Positions 27,701-38,040 of a stretch of DNA of 64,000 bases are shown piece after piece. Both the position numbers and the translations under genes were made by a program. The stretch is taken from contig CASDLT010000038.1 in assembly GCA_949281375.1 (NCBI GenBank), positions 62,001 through 126,000 of the forward strand, given 5' to 3'. The notes under the pieces were generated by a model. It was given only the letters and a program-made list of their open reading frames with translations. It searched no databases and was not told where the DNA came from. Numbering within the stretch: position 1 is the stretch's first letter; each line of letters begins with the position of its first letter. Origin of the DNA: an uncultured Nitrosomonas sp. GTDB lineage: Bacteria > Pseudomonadota > Gammaproteobacteria > Burkholderiales > Nitrosomonadaceae.

Positions 27701-29740
27701 TCATTGGTCTTTGACCTGAGTCCATTGCACGTTCATCGGCAGAATCCCTTTCACAATCGCCTGCCGGCCTTCAAATGCAATATAGCTCTGCCGGCCATAA
27801 TGCGGCAATGGTCGCTGCAGTGCCTCTAGCGAGGCAGCATCCTTAGCCGATATCAACATCAGCGGCGCGCCTTCTTCACGCATCTGAGCCCAGGCCTGGG
27901 CCGTGCCGGTCGCACGGATCTGCTCAGGTTTTGGGGGCAATTTCCGGTTGACCAACCAGGTATCGATGTCAGCTTGGAGGCCAATAATCAACAGTGGCGC
28001 TGTGGAAATTGACGCTTTGTCATCTGCTATGAATGGCACGCGCTGTTGCATCTTTTCAGCAAGCGCTTCAGCAATTTTTCGAATTTCGGCGTCATCCGCC
28101 AAAATCATGGTTTGAGTGGCTGGGTTGACCATGGCTTCACGCAAGATCGGCGGCGCTTCATGATGGCTCAATTGACGAAAAAGCCGTGCGTCCGGATCAA
28201 TCGCAACCGACAATGGTTTCTCTGTAAGCGACAGTGTGAACGTTTGCTGGGCATCGTTCAGATCCAGCCAATGCATGTCGGTTTTTTTCTCGCTTTGTAT
28301 CGCGACAGGCACGCGCAGCCGGTAAGTGGGCATTGATTGTTGCACGGCAAGAGTTAATTGATGACCAGAACCTGCCGTGCGGCGGATGGCGTCAGTGATC
28401 GCGATGGCTGGCGCGCCAGTACGCTCGAGCCATTGCGAAAAGAATGGTTGCAAATCACGCCCCGAAATCATCTCAAACAATTTTTGCACATCGTGCCAGG
28501 CAGTCACCTTGAACTGTCGCGTCATCCACAACCCCATCAATCCGCGTTGAAATAACGCTTCTCCCAATTGATCGCGCAGCATGAAAAAAAACATGGCCGC
28601 TTTGTTATATCCAACGATTTTCGAAGCGCTATGGGTGCGTGAGGTAAATGCCGTCAATGGCGCATCCTGTCCCGGCTGCAAGGCGGCAAAATCGCGCAGC
28701 CAGCCAATCCGCATTTCACGAGCCGCTTCTGCGCTTTCCTGCTCTTTATAAGCGTAATCGGCCATGAATGTCGTTAATCCTTCCGACCAGTTGCCGCTGC
28801 GATAATCCGGATAAACACCATTTCCCCACCAATTGTGCAAGACTTCATGACCCAGCGAGGTCGCTGGGATGAACGGCAGCTTGAGCACATCGATACCGAG
28901 ATACGTCAGCGACGGCATGCCAAAACCCGTCGGCGTCGGACTCGATACCACGCTAAATTCGGTGAAGGGATAATCACCAATCATCGACTCGTACATGTCC
29001 AGATATCGCTTGACCGAATCCAGATACGTACTGGACAGGTCACTGATCTCCGGATGGAAATAGGTGCGCAGTTGAATTGCCCGTTGTTTGTTGCCCTGAT
29101 GCACCATGGATTCAACGACGTAAGGACCTGCCATCAGGTCGATCCCTTCTGCGGGATGCGGAAATTCGAACGAGGCGCGATAGAGCTGCTCCGTTTCGCT
29201 TTCCGCCGTCAATCGTCCGGCAACTAGGCCTTTCTGACCTTTGGGTAATTCCAGACTGACTTTATAGCGCGCTTGCTGACCCGCCACCCGCGGATACCAA
29301 TTCGATGCATCGGGCAGGAAGGTGCCTGCCTCGCCCGCCACAGCCACCGGTCGTCCGAGCGTTTGTTGATGATCGAGTGAAGTGTCCAACGGCATCAGCG
29401 GCCCGCGCCAATGGATCACAAATTCAAGTTGCTGCCGAAAAAGCACGGGGATGTCCCAGACATGGGGTTGACTCGGATCCAACCGGCCGCTTCCCAATGG
29501 CCCATCATTGAAGATTGCCTGAGTCACTTCAAACGCTGGCCCGAGCATCAACCGCAATTCGCGAGGCTGCTTGACGGTAATGGTAGTGGTGCCTTCCATC
29601 ATGCGATGGACGGGATCAATCTTTACCGTGATGTCATAATCGGTATCATTGAACTTTACCGTCACCGGCGCCGAAAAAACTGGCGCGGCGATCAAGCTGG
29701 CGAATGCCAGCAAAAAGCAGTATTTGATAAAAATGAACAT
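27701..29740 (-). CDS. M1-like (gluzincin) peptidase, secreted, with atypical motifs
   Basis: 679 residues from ATG 29738-29740; an in-frame TTG at 29755 is not needed. The signal peptide is 'FLLAFASLIAAPVFSAP'. The zinc motif is 'SLGHEVLHNWWGN', with the third ligand Glu in 'GNWSEGLTTF', spaced 17 rather than the usual 18 residues from the second His. The GAMEN exopeptidase motif of aminopeptidases is replaced by 'TGFGMPSLTYLG', so ordinary aminopeptidase activity is doubtful. The C-terminal ~150 residues are non-catalytic. It is 21 bp downstream of a ChaN-PDZ gene, so the two likely form one transcription unit acting in the periplasm. Confidence 0.85.
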   Translation of the reverse strand: MFIFIKYCFLLAFASLIAAPVFSAPVTVKFNDTDYDITVKIDPVHRMMEGTTTITVKQPRELRLMLGPAFEVTQAIFNDGPLGSGRLDPSQPHVWDIPVLFRQQLEFVIHWRGPLMPLDTSLDHQQTLGRPVAVAGEAGTFLPDASNWYPRVAGQQARYKVSLELPKGQKGLVAGRLTAESETEQLYRASFEFPHPAEGIDLMAGPYVVESMVHQGNKQRAIQLRTYFHPEISDLSSTYLDSVKRYLDMYESMIGDYPFTEFSVVSSPTPTGFGMPSLTYLGIDVLKLPFIPATSLGHEVLHNWWGNGVYPDYRSGNWSEGLTTFMADYAYKEQESAEAAREMRIGWLRDFAALQPGQDAPLTAFTSRTHSASKIVGYNKAAMFFFMLRDQLGEALFQRGLMGLWMTRQFKVTAWHDVQKLFEMISGRDLQPFFSQWLERTGAPAIAITDAIRRTAGSGHQLTLAVQQSMPTYRLRVPVAIQSEKKTDMHWLDLNDAQQTFTLSLTEKPLSVAIDPDARLFRQLSHHEAPPILREAMVNPATQTMILADDAEIRKIAEALAEKMQQRVPFIADDKASISTAPLLIIGLQADIDTWLVNRKLPPKPEQIRATGTAQAWAQMREEGAPLMLISAKDAASLEALQRPLPHYGRQSYIAFEGRQAIVKGILPMNVQWTQVKDQ

Positions 29741-29761
29741 GGTGAATGACTGCAATTTTAA

Positions 29762-30991
29762 TCAGGTTCGTTGAGCAGGAAACTTGGCGATGATCAGCAT
29801 TTCTGCGCTGTCGCGGATAATCTTGATCGGAAGCCAGGTACCCGGCGCCTGCCGCCGCACGATGGCAGTCACGTCATCCATGACTTTGACCGGCGTGCCC
29901 GCCATCTCGATGATCACATCAGAATCCATCAATTTGGCGTCATCGGCGATGCTATCTTTTTCGACTTGCAGGACCACCGCGCCCCCCCTGCCCATTTCAT
30001 AGCGAATGCCCAACCGCTGAAACTGTGGCCGACTCGATTCGGACACATGCGGCAGTACCCCGAACACGGCATCGGCCACGCCCGTCACCAAGGACTTGCA
30101 GGATTTGTCGTTATCCCAGGGCAACAAGGCCGCTACATTCTTGACCCCAAGGTGCTGCAATTGATGCGCCACGCCAAAACCATGCAAGACATGTCCAGTA
30201 CCCATGACGCCAACGACCAAGGGTTTATCCGGCCCATCGAATTCAACCGTTGCCTGTTGCAGAATCTGCGCCATGGCGCGATCCCACAACTGCTGCCCGG
30301 CGATGAAACGACGGAAATCGGGATCTTCGGCCGTCATTTCTCCCTCACTCTTGTGTTTCCGGTCATGTTGCTTATAAATCGGAAATAAATAATCCACATA
30401 GGCCTGGCTTGGTTCAGCCGGATAGGTCAGACCTTCGCGTTCCTCAACGGGAACGCTATAAAAGCCTTTCTCCGCCACTTGCCGGCGAAGGCTGGTCTCG
30501 ATATTCAATGCCCGCATCGGAATGCGGTTCATGCGCGCGAAATGAAATAACGGCAGATACAAGTTTGCGTCAGTATTCCAAACGTGATCCCAATCCGACG
30601 CCCGCAAGAATTCCTTTTCGGTCAACTCGCCCGCCACCCATTTATCGAGTGCTGACTGCACCCGGCGCGGAAACATCTCAAAACCGATCACCATATTGGG
30701 ACGCATGACATGCAATGCCGCCAGCGTTTGCAGTTGCCAGCGATGATGATCGGCATTGATATGGGTTTCCCCTAACAGCACCACCGAAGCCTTGGCTGCG
30801 CGCGCAATGACATCGCGCTGAGTGGTTTCGCCCGCACCTGGCGTGACCCAACTGCCCAGCGAAACACAATTTTTGGGCACGGGTTTCTTGGCTGGCAGGA
30901 TTGTTGCCGAGGCACTACCCCAACTGACGCCCACCATCAGCAAAATTACCACCGCCACGTCACGAACCCGGTCTACGCTAAAATTTCTCAT
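29762..30991 (-). CDS. ChaN/Tiki-superfamily protein with C-terminal PDZ domain
   Basis: 409 residues. A signal peptide is seen at 1-30 ('LLMVGVSWGSASA'). The ChaN-like domain (about 65-300) has 'VVLLGETHINADHHRWQ' and 'VIGFEMFPR', the GExH and ExxxR motifs of the haem-binding ChaN/TraB/Tiki superfamily. A PDZ domain occupies about 320-405 ('GGAVVLQVEKDSIADDAK'). Such proteins have been linked to haem uptake or to metalloprotease-like activity. The PDZ and the adjacent M1-like peptidase suggest a periplasmic protein-processing pair (inference). No lipobox Cys is visible. Confidence 0.85.
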   Translation of the reverse strand: MRNFSVDRVRDVAVVILLMVGVSWGSASATILPAKKPVPKNCVSLGSWVTPGAGETTQRDVIARAAKASVVLLGETHINADHHRWQLQTLAALHVMRPNMVIGFEMFPRRVQSALDKWVAGELTEKEFLRASDWDHVWNTDANLYLPLFHFARMNRIPMRALNIETSLRRQVAEKGFYSVPVEEREGLTYPAEPSQAYVDYLFPIYKQHDRKHKSEGEMTAEDPDFRRFIAGQQLWDRAMAQILQQATVEFDGPDKPLVVGVMGTGHVLHGFGVAHQLQHLGVKNVAALLPWDNDKSCKSLVTGVADAVFGVLPHVSESSRPQFQRLGIRYEMGRGGAVVLQVEKDSIADDAKLMDSDVIIEMAGTPVKVMDDVTAIVRRQAPGTWLPIKIIRDSAEMLIIAKFPAQRT

Positions 30992-31027
30992 GTTAATCGT
31001 TCTCTCAAAATTCGATTAATGATCGGA

Positions 31028-34000
31028 TCATCCCACCCATCGCCGCGCATTTCGGAACAACCGTATCCACGGCCCATCGTCGTGGGTACGGGATCTCGAT
31101 TGCTGCGGATGCCAGGAATGCTGTGCGATCCTGAAAACACGTTCCGGATGCGGCATCAGTACGTTGAAACGCCCATCCGGCGTCGTTAATCCGGTGATGC
31201 CCTGCACTGAGCCATTCGGGTTATACGGATATTTCTCTGTATGCTGAGCGGCGTGATCGACATAACGAACGGTCACCAATCCGGCCGCATTGTCAGGCGA
31301 ACCCGCCAAAAATTCAACCCTGCCCTCGCCATGAGCCACCGTGATCGGCATCCGGCTGCCGATCATGCCATCAAAGAACAGCGAAGGGCTTGATTGGATC
31401 TCGACCATCACAAAACGCGCCTCGAATTGTTCCGATACATTGCGCCTGAACCGCGGCCAGCTCTGCGCACCCGGAATGATGTCCTGCAGATTGCTCATCA
31501 TCTGACAACCATTGCATACCCCGAGCGCGAACGTATCGGCGCGCTGGAAAAATGCCTCGAACTCATCCCGCGCACGCGGATTGAACAAGATTGACTTGGC
31601 CCAACCTTCGCCCGCACCGAGCACATCGCCATACGAAAATCCGCCGCACGCAACGAATCCCTTGAATTCGGTCAACGAAATGCGCCCCGCCATGATATCG
31701 CTCATATGCACGTCTATCGCGCGAAAACCGGCGCGGTCGAAAGCGGCTGCCATTTCGACATGACCGTTCACGCCTTGTTCCCGCAATACCGCCAAACTCG
31801 GGCGCACGCCGGTTTGAATGAAGGGTGCAGCGATATCTGCGCTCGCGTCATAGCTCAACGCGACCTGGAGGCCAGGGTCGTCAGCGTCGAGAATCCGGTC
31901 GAATTCCTGCTGCGCGCAGGCAGGATTATCGCGCAACGCTTGCAAGCGATAACTGGTTTCCGACCAGGCGCGCTGTAAATTTATCCGTGATTCCGCGAAA
32001 ACCAGCTTGTTGTTGCGCAGCACGCATAGGTCACCGCTCGTGTTCGGATGGCCGATGACGAAGCTATGGTCGCGCAATTGCGCTTGCGCCAGCACGGCCA
32101 TCACGGCAGACCGGTGCTCCGATCTGATCTGAATCACCGCGCCCAGTTCTTCATTAAACAGTACCTCAAGCAGGCGTTCGAGGAAGCGGCCGCCCAATCG
32201 TTCAGGCCGCAATTCCGAACCATCGATGTCGGAGCTTTGCGCATCGAAGCATAATTGGTCGGTATTCACCGTGATGCCAGCATGCCCCGCAAATGCCATT
32301 TCGCACAGCGTCACGAACAGCCCGCCATCAGAACGATCGTGATAAGCCAACAGCAGATTTTCCCGATTGAGTTGCTGTATCGCGGTAAAAAAATCCTTGA
32401 GTCTGCGCGCGCCCGCTTCACCATCGATGTCGGGCGCGGTATTGCCCACTTGTTGGTAGACTTGCGCCAGCGCAGATCCGCCTAGGCGGTTGCGGCCTTG
32501 TCCCAAATCGACCAGGATCAACTCGGTTTCCCCCCAATCGGTGCGCAATTGCGGCGTCAAGGTATTGCGCACATCGGTGACGGTCGAAAAAGCCGAAATA
32601 ATCAGCGATAGCGGCGCGGTCACTTCCTTCTGCCGCCCTGATTCCGTCCAGGCGGTTTTCATCGACATCGAATCTTTGCCGACCGGAATGCTGATGCCGA
32701 GCTGCGGGCATAATTCCATGCCAACGGTATACACAGCGTCATATAACCCGGCATCTTCTCCCGGATGCCCGGCAGCCGCCATCCAGTTCGCCGACAGCTT
32801 GACGGCCCCGATCCGATCGATCGCTGCAGCGGCAATATTGGTAAGCGCTTCGCCGACCGCCATGCGGGCCGCTGCCCTGGCATCGATCAACGCCAGCGGC
32901 GCGCGCTCTCCCATCGCGAAGGCTTCGCCCAGATAGGTGTGGTATCCCATGCTGGTGACGGCGACGTCGGCGACCGGCACTTGCCACGGCCCGACCATTT
33001 GGTCGCGGGCCGACATGCCGCCGACGCTGCGATCGCCGATCGTAACCAAGAAGGTCTTGTCAGCCACCGCGGGCAAGCGCAACACGCGATAAGCCGCTTC
33101 GGTCAGCGTCACGCCCGACCAGTCGAGTGGCGGCATTACCGGCGCATTATGCGCAACGTCGCGCGTCATCTTGGGCGGCTTGCCGAGCAGAACCGGCAAC
33201 GGCATATCGACCGGCGACTGCGGGGATTGTTGATCCGTTACCACCAGTTGCTCATCGTTCGAAGCTTCACCGACCACTGCGAACGGGCAACGCTCGCGCT
33301 CGCAGATGCGCTGGAACAGCGGCAGCGATTCGGGCCTGATGGCCAGCACATAACGCTCCTGAGCTTCATTGCACCAGATTTGCATCGGCGACATGCTGGT
33401 TTCTTCCGATGGGATAAGACGCAAATCGAAACGCCCGCCTCTGCCGGCATCATGCACCAGCTCGGGAAAAGCATTCGACAGCCCGCCCGCGCCAACATCG
33501 TGAATGAACAGAATCGGATTCTCGCCACCGGCGCGCTGCCATTGCCAGCACCGGTCGATCACTTCCTGAGCGCGCCGCTGCATTTCCGGGTTGCCGCGCT
33601 GCACCGAATCGAAATCCAGCGCTTCGGTATTGGTGCCGGTATCCATGCTCGACGCCGCGCCGCCGCCAAGACCGATCAGCATACCCGGCCCGCCCAGTTG
33701 AATCAGCAATGCACCGGCGGGGAATTTTTGCTTGTGCACTTGCGCATCGGCAATTTGCCCAACGCCGCCCGCCACCATGATCGGTTTGTGGTAGCCGCGC
33801 ATATCACCGCCCACACGCTGCTCGTAAGTGCGGAAATAACCTGCCAGATTGGGACGCCCGAACTCGTTGTTGAATGCTGCGCCGCCGATCGGACCTTCAA
33901 GCATGATCTGCAGCGCCGACGCGATACGGCCAGGTTTACCATAAACCGCTTCGCCATCCGTGGCATCGCGATCGCTTTCCCAAGGCTGAAGATAATCAGG

Positions 34001-35023
34001 AATTCTAAGGTTGGATACCGAAAAACCGCATAGCCCGGCTTTCGGTTTTGCGCCGCGGCCGGTTGCGCCTTCATCGCGAATTTCGCCGCCCACGCCGGTA
34101 GCCGCACCTGGAAAGGGCGATATGGCAGTGGGATGATTGTGTGTTTCCACTTTCATCAGCACATGCGTCTTTTCCAGCGCATAGCCATAATGGTGCTGCT
34201 GACCCGGATAAAAACGCTCGATCTCAGCGCCTTCGATCACGCTGGCGTTATCGGCGTATGCCACCAGGGTTCCTTGCGGATGCGTCTGGTGGGTATTGCG
34301 GATCATCGAAAACAGCGATCTTTGCTGCGGTTCACCATCCACGATCCAGTCGGCATTGAAGATTTTATGGCGGCAGTGCTCGGAATTGGCTTGCGCGAAC
34401 ATCATCAGTTCGACATCGGTCGGATTGCGCGACATCTGGCCAAAATGATGGGCCAGGTAGTCGATTTCATCGGGCGACAGCGCCAGGCCCATCGCCTGGT
34501 TCGCATGCTGCAACGCAGCAAGACCATGCTGCATTAGGTCGATGGTACTCAGCGGTTGCGGCGGGTAATGATGAAATAATTGCGCCGCATCGCCAAAGGA
34601 CCTAAAGACGGTTTCGGTCATGCGATCGTGCAGCAAAGGCATGAGCCGCGCGGTATCCTCAGCCGATAAAGGCGATTCGCCCTGGAGAAAATAGGCCACG
34701 CCGCGCTCGATGCGCTCCACCGCTGACAATCCGCAGTGATGCGCGATATCAGTGGCTTTGGTCGACCAGGGAGACAGTGTGCCTGGACGGGGAAGCACCA
34801 GAAAGAATCCGCTCGATTGATCGGAGTCGTGCTGGGCCGGCGTTTCATTCAATATCTGACGCAACACGTCTTGCTCCGGCGGCTGCAAATCCCTCGTCAC
34901 GGCGCAAAAATGCCAGTATTCGCTGGCAATGCGCGTGACGGGTAAATTCAGATTCTTTATTTCATTGAGTAATTTTTCCAGACGAAACGGAGAAAGCGCA
35001 CGTCCACCACAGAATTGGAGCAT
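31028..35023 (-). CDS. purL: Phosphoribosylformylglycinamidine synthase, large single-chain form
   Basis: 1331 residues from ATG 35021-35023, whose N-terminus '[19 protein letters not shown]' is family-typical; the frame stays open to 35092 but without a good start. N-terminal PurS-like part, then the FGAM synthase core with '[20 protein letters not shown]' and '[11 protein letters not shown]', and a C-terminal glutaminase from about 1070 with nucleophile 'GVCNGCQMM' (Cys near 1170) and 'PHPERVFR'. It uses ATP and glutamine to make FGAM, step 4 of purine synthesis. The other pur genes here (purEKC) are 19 kb away. Divergent from nnr, 86 bp between starts. Confidence 0.98.
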   Translation of the reverse strand: MLQFCGGRALSPFRLEKLLNEIKNLNLPVTRIASEYWHFCAVTRDLQPPEQDVLRQILNETPAQHDSDQSSGFFLVLPRPGTLSPWSTKATDIAHHCGLSAVERIERGVAYFLQGESPLSAEDTARLMPLLHDRMTETVFRSFGDAAQLFHHYPPQPLSTIDLMQHGLAALQHANQAMGLALSPDEIDYLAHHFGQMSRNPTDVELMMFAQANSEHCRHKIFNADWIVDGEPQQRSLFSMIRNTHQTHPQGTLVAYADNASVIEGAEIERFYPGQQHHYGYALEKTHVLMKVETHNHPTAISPFPGAATGVGGEIRDEGATGRGAKPKAGLCGFSVSNLRIPDYLQPWESDRDATDGEAVYGKPGRIASALQIMLEGPIGGAAFNNEFGRPNLAGYFRTYEQRVGGDMRGYHKPIMVAGGVGQIADAQVHKQKFPAGALLIQLGGPGMLIGLGGGAASSMDTGTNTEALDFDSVQRGNPEMQRRAQEVIDRCWQWQRAGGENPILFIHDVGAGGLSNAFPELVHDAGRGGRFDLRLIPSEETSMSPMQIWCNEAQERYVLAIRPESLPLFQRICERERCPFAVVGEASNDEQLVVTDQQSPQSPVDMPLPVLLGKPPKMTRDVAHNAPVMPPLDWSGVTLTEAAYRVLRLPAVADKTFLVTIGDRSVGGMSARDQMVGPWQVPVADVAVTSMGYHTYLGEAFAMGERAPLALIDARAAARMAVGEALTNIAAAAIDRIGAVKLSANWMAAAGHPGEDAGLYDAVYTVGMELCPQLGISIPVGKDSMSMKTAWTESGRQKEVTAPLSLIISAFSTVTDVRNTLTPQLRTDWGETELILVDLGQGRNRLGGSALAQVYQQVGNTAPDIDGEAGARRLKDFFTAIQQLNRENLLLAYHDRSDGGLFVTLCEMAFAGHAGITVNTDQLCFDAQSSDIDGSELRPERLGGRFLERLLEVLFNEELGAVIQIRSEHRSAVMAVLAQAQLRDHSFVIGHPNTSGDLCVLRNNKLVFAESRINLQRAWSETSYRLQALRDNPACAQQEFDRILDADDPGLQVALSYDASADIAAPFIQTGVRPSLAVLREQGVNGHVEMAAAFDRAGFRAIDVHMSDIMAGRISLTEFKGFVACGGFSYGDVLGAGEGWAKSILFNPRARDEFEAFFQRADTFALGVCNGCQMMSNLQDIIPGAQSWPRFRRNVSEQFEARFVMVEIQSSPSLFFDGMIGSRMPITVAHGEGRVEFLAGSPDNAAGLVTVRYVDHAAQHTEKYPYNPNGSVQGITGLTTPDGRFNVLMPHPERVFRIAQHSWHPQQSRSRTHDDGPWIRLFRNARRWVG

Positions 35024-35109
35024 CGAAGAAAATAAGGCGGTTGATTTAAAGATTGCAATTTTACACGAGAAGATATAAACATCGCTGATCATCCCATGAC
35101 TAAAACGCT

Positions 35110-36639
35110 ATGACCTCTACCGATGCAGTTTTTTTGACTGCGCAAATTCGAGACATCGAGCATCAGGCAATGAGCTTGCCCCACCCTCCTCGATTGATGG
35201 AAAAGGCCGGACTGGCGGCCGCTCAGGTGATCCGTGCTCGATGGCTAAAAAAACCCCCTCGCTCGGTACTGGTACTCGCCGGGCCGGGAAATAATGGCGG
35301 AGATGCTTTTGTCGTCGCCCGCTATCTGAAGGAATGGGGCAATACCGTTACCGTGGTACTCAATGGCGATCCCGGTCGCGTTTCGGCCGATGCAAAGCAG
35401 GCATTGCAATCATGGCTCGACATCGGCGGCGACATTCTTGCCGGCATACCCAATGGTGACAGAACATGGGATATCGTGGTCGATGGCCTGTTCGGCATCG
35501 GGTTGGATCACGCCCAGCATCGACCGATTGAAGGCATCTACCGTGAATGGATAGATACCGTCAATCAGTGGAATGTGCCCATCATAGCCCTGGATGTACC
35601 CTCTGGCATTGGCAGCGATGACGGATGCGTTCATGGAATAGCAATCCGCGCCGCCGTCACAGTTACGTTCATTGGCCTCAAGCCCGGGCTGTTCACCAGC
35701 GATGGCCCGGAACACTGCGGTACGGTGATTTTGCGGGATCTGGATGTGCTGCCGCAACTCCGTGCAGCGCCTCAACCCCAGTGCTGGCTGCTGAATCAAC
35801 CGCTGGCGAAATCACTATTGCCAGCCCCGCGCCGGGCCAATAGCCATAAAGGAAGTTTTGGTAATGTGGCGATACTCGGCGGTTCATCAGGCATGGTCGG
35901 CGCGGCGCTGCTGGCTGGGCGATCAGCCCTGCATCTGGGAGCAGGCCGCGTCTATGTGAGTTTACTGGACGACACGGCGCCTTCGGTCGATTTCTCACAG
36001 CCTGAACTCATGCTGCGCGCTGCGTCTGAGGTATTTTCGATCCCATCGCTCAACTGTCTGGTGATCGGCCCAGGCCTGGGCCAGTCCGTACAAGCGCTGG
36101 CCTGGCTGGAAACTGCGCTTAGCAGTGAGCTAACGCTGGTGCTGGATGCCGATGCGCTCAACCTCGTCGCGCAGCAACCCCGTCTGGGCCAGCAACTCAA
36201 CCAGCGCAGCGCCGCAACCCTTCTGACCCCGCACCCCGCTGAAGCCGCCCGGTTACTGAATACCGATACCTTGTCGGTGCAAAACGACCGCATGACCGCG
36301 GCGCGCCACATTGCGCAGCAATTCAACAGCCACGTGGTATTAAAAGGCGCTGGCAGCATTTGCTGTTTCCCAAACGGCAACCGCTACCTGAACACCAGCG
36401 GCAACCCCGGTTTGAGCACCGCGGGCACCGGCGATGTACTCAGCGGCATGATCGCAGCGTTAACCGCACAAGGTCTGACCCCGCCGCATGCATTGTTGCT
36501 GGCCGTTCACCTGCATGGCGCTGCCGCCGACCGATTGCTGCAAACTCAGCACGGCCCCGTCGGCATGACCGCATCGGAAATCATCATTGCCGCCCGGCTG
36601 TTACTGAACGACTGGATTTATCACGCTCCAGCTGCATAA
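35110..36639 (+). CDS. nnr: Bifunctional NAD(P)H-hydrate epimerase / ADP-dependent dehydratase
   Basis: 509 residues. The N-terminal epimerase (YjeF_N, about 1-215) has 'VLVLAGPGNNGGDAFVVARY' and 'ALDVPSGIGSDDG'. The C-terminal ribokinase-like dehydratase (about 235-505) has 'NVAILGGSSGMVGAALLAGR', 'LDADALNL' and 'GTGDVLSGMIAAL' with the catalytic Asp. It repairs hydrated NAD(P)H. Full-length fusion as usual in bacteria. The following small gene starts 55 bp downstream. Confidence 0.96.
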   Translation: MTSTDAVFLTAQIRDIEHQAMSLPHPPRLMEKAGLAAAQVIRARWLKKPPRSVLVLAGPGNNGGDAFVVARYLKEWGNTVTVVLNGDPGRVSADAKQALQSWLDIGGDILAGIPNGDRTWDIVVDGLFGIGLDHAQHRPIEGIYREWIDTVNQWNVPIIALDVPSGIGSDDGCVHGIAIRAAVTVTFIGLKPGLFTSDGPEHCGTVILRDLDVLPQLRAAPQPQCWLLNQPLAKSLLPAPRRANSHKGSFGNVAILGGSSGMVGAALLAGRSALHLGAGRVYVSLLDDTAPSVDFSQPELMLRAASEVFSIPSLNCLVIGPGLGQSVQALAWLETALSSELTLVLDADALNLVAQQPRLGQQLNQRSAATLLTPHPAEAARLLNTDTLSVQNDRMTAARHIAQQFNSHVVLKGAGSICCFPNGNRYLNTSGNPGLSTAGTGDVLSGMIAALTAQGLTPPHALLLAVHLHGAAADRLLQTQHGPVGMTASEIIIAARLLLNDWIYHAPAA

Positions 36640-36694
36640 ATACATTTATAATTCGGCACAAATTTTGATTATTTCCTGGCTGCAAGGACCATCC

Positions 36695-37144
36695 ATGATT
36701 AAATTGCTTCAACCCAACACACTGTTTTTTGCCTGTTCATTTTCGATCCTGTCGACCCTTTCTTCGGCACCGGCAGTATCAGCCGATCCGTCCGCTGCGG
36801 CATCCTGTTGCTCATCCTCCAAATTGATCGAATTGCCGCGGGAAGCTACCGAGAAATTAAAAATTGACGCCGGTTTCGGCTGGGGAATTTTTAGTGGCAC
36901 CATTTACAATGGCAATGACCATTATCACATCGCGCAACTGGTCGTCAGCATGGCGCCAATCCACGGCCACCACCACGGCGACATGCATGCAACGATGTCG
37001 CATGAGCCAAAGATTCACCACATCGACCTGGACTTGCCACCGAAATCAAAAGGTGCATTATCGATGCCGCTGGCGAACGAAGACAATCATATTCACGACT
37101 TCGACTGGACCGTCATCAAGGTGATGGGTTACGACGTGCAGTGA
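36695..37144 (+). CDS. Small secreted His-rich protein of unknown function
   Basis: 149 residues from ATG 36695, fixed by AAGGA at 36684-36688; an upstream start at 36665 lacks a ribosome site. The signal peptide ends near 'SSAPAVSAD', followed by a Cys pair ('ASCCSSS'). The mature part has a beta-rich look and a His cluster 'IHGHHHGDMHATMSHE' then 'PKIHHIDLD' and 'NHIHDFDW'. This suggests metal binding in the periplasm. No family recognised. It may be read with nnr. A decayed adhesin fragment follows directly. Confidence 0.7.
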   Translation: MIKLLQPNTLFFACSFSILSTLSSAPAVSADPSAAASCCSSSKLIELPREATEKLKIDAGFGWGIFSGTIYNGNDHYHIAQLVVSMAPIHGHHHGDMHATMSHEPKIHHIDLDLPPKSKGALSMPLANEDNHIHDFDWTVIKVMGYDVQ

Positions 37145-37174
37145 TCTTCTCACCGGCACGAATAATTAAGCATC

Positions 37175-37701
37175 CAATGGCAGAAATGTCGCAGGCAACG
37201 TGACCGAAATCGTAAATTCAACGACAACCCCACCGGCTAACAATCAAAATTTGTCCACTGGCAGCATATTGACGATCAGTGACGCTGATGCGGGACAATC
37301 GCAATTTCAGACCACAGGCATTACCGCCAGCACTGGCGCATTGAGCAACCTGAAACATTGATGTCAACGGCAACTGGAACTATAGCGTCGCAAACGATGC
37401 AGTGATGTATCTGGAGTAAGGTGAAAACAGGGTAGAAACCTTCACGGTCAAAAGCCTGGATGGAACCGCCAGCAAAAATATTAGCGTCACCATCAATGGA
37501 CAGCACAATATCGACCCCAATAATTTCGACAATCTGTGAAGCTCAGGATCGCAAATTTTGAACGGAGCCAATCCGCTCTATGGTGGCGGAGGAACAGATA
37601 CCTTGAATGGCGAAACGTATGCTGATGCGCAACAGATCGACCTGCTGGGCACGACGACTCTTCCAGCGTTATTGTCAGATGATTTTACGAGCATAGCGTA
37701 A
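37175..37701 (+). pseudogene. Decayed fragment of a VCBS / RTX-type adhesin
   Basis: Two plus-strand frames together spell one protein fragment. Frame one (to about 37360) reads 'SGSILTISDADAGQSQFQ', the start of a VCBS repeat, and ends in TGA. The next frame, from 37357, continues the same repeat ('IDVNGNWNYSVAND', 'VETFTVKSLDGTASKNISV') but contains TAA and TGA stops, then an RTX nonapeptide-like 'LYGGGGTDTLNG', ending at TAA 37699-37701. No start codon or secretion signal is attached. One frameshift and two internal stops make it a clear relic of a large secreted surface protein. Confidence 0.8.
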
Positions 37702-38040
37702 TTTTTGTGGTGCGAAGGCACGCAGAAAAGAGCAAGCGTACCTTTTGGCAAACATCTTCAGATAACCCGTTCCCGCTTTCCTTTGGAGGCGGAGGCGGAT
37801 TTTTGCTAACTCGCAAAGCCCATCGCTTACTCCATCGATTTCTTAATTCTTGAGGTTGATTGCTACCTTTCAGCCTTCCTCCGGTCAGAAAATTCAGCGC
37901 AAAACGGCAAGCGTCAAAATCATGCAAGTTCAAATCAGTTATTGATTAAAGAATATCATGGCGTTATGCACGAAAACTTACTGAACACAACCGCTTTTCC
38001 AGTTCTGATGAAACAAAAAATTAGCAGGTATTTCCATCGA
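37702..38040. other. Intergenic remainder between adhesin relic and mnmA
   Basis: About 340 bp. A plus-strand stretch near 37760-37853 reads an in-frame segment with 'PLSFGGGGGFLL' before a stop, which may be the far end of the same decayed gene, but is too short to assign. Nothing else recognised. Confidence 0.4.

Noticed and set aside
30678-34107. Several long open frames antisense to purL and the ChaN gene
   Set aside because: They overlap well-supported genes on the other strand, have Arg/His/Pro-rich composition typical of shadow frames, and have no family motifs.
35024-35092. N-terminal extension of PurL to 35092
   Set aside because: The extra 23 residues are hydrophobic and unlike the family N-terminus, and the ATG at 35023 gives the usual start.
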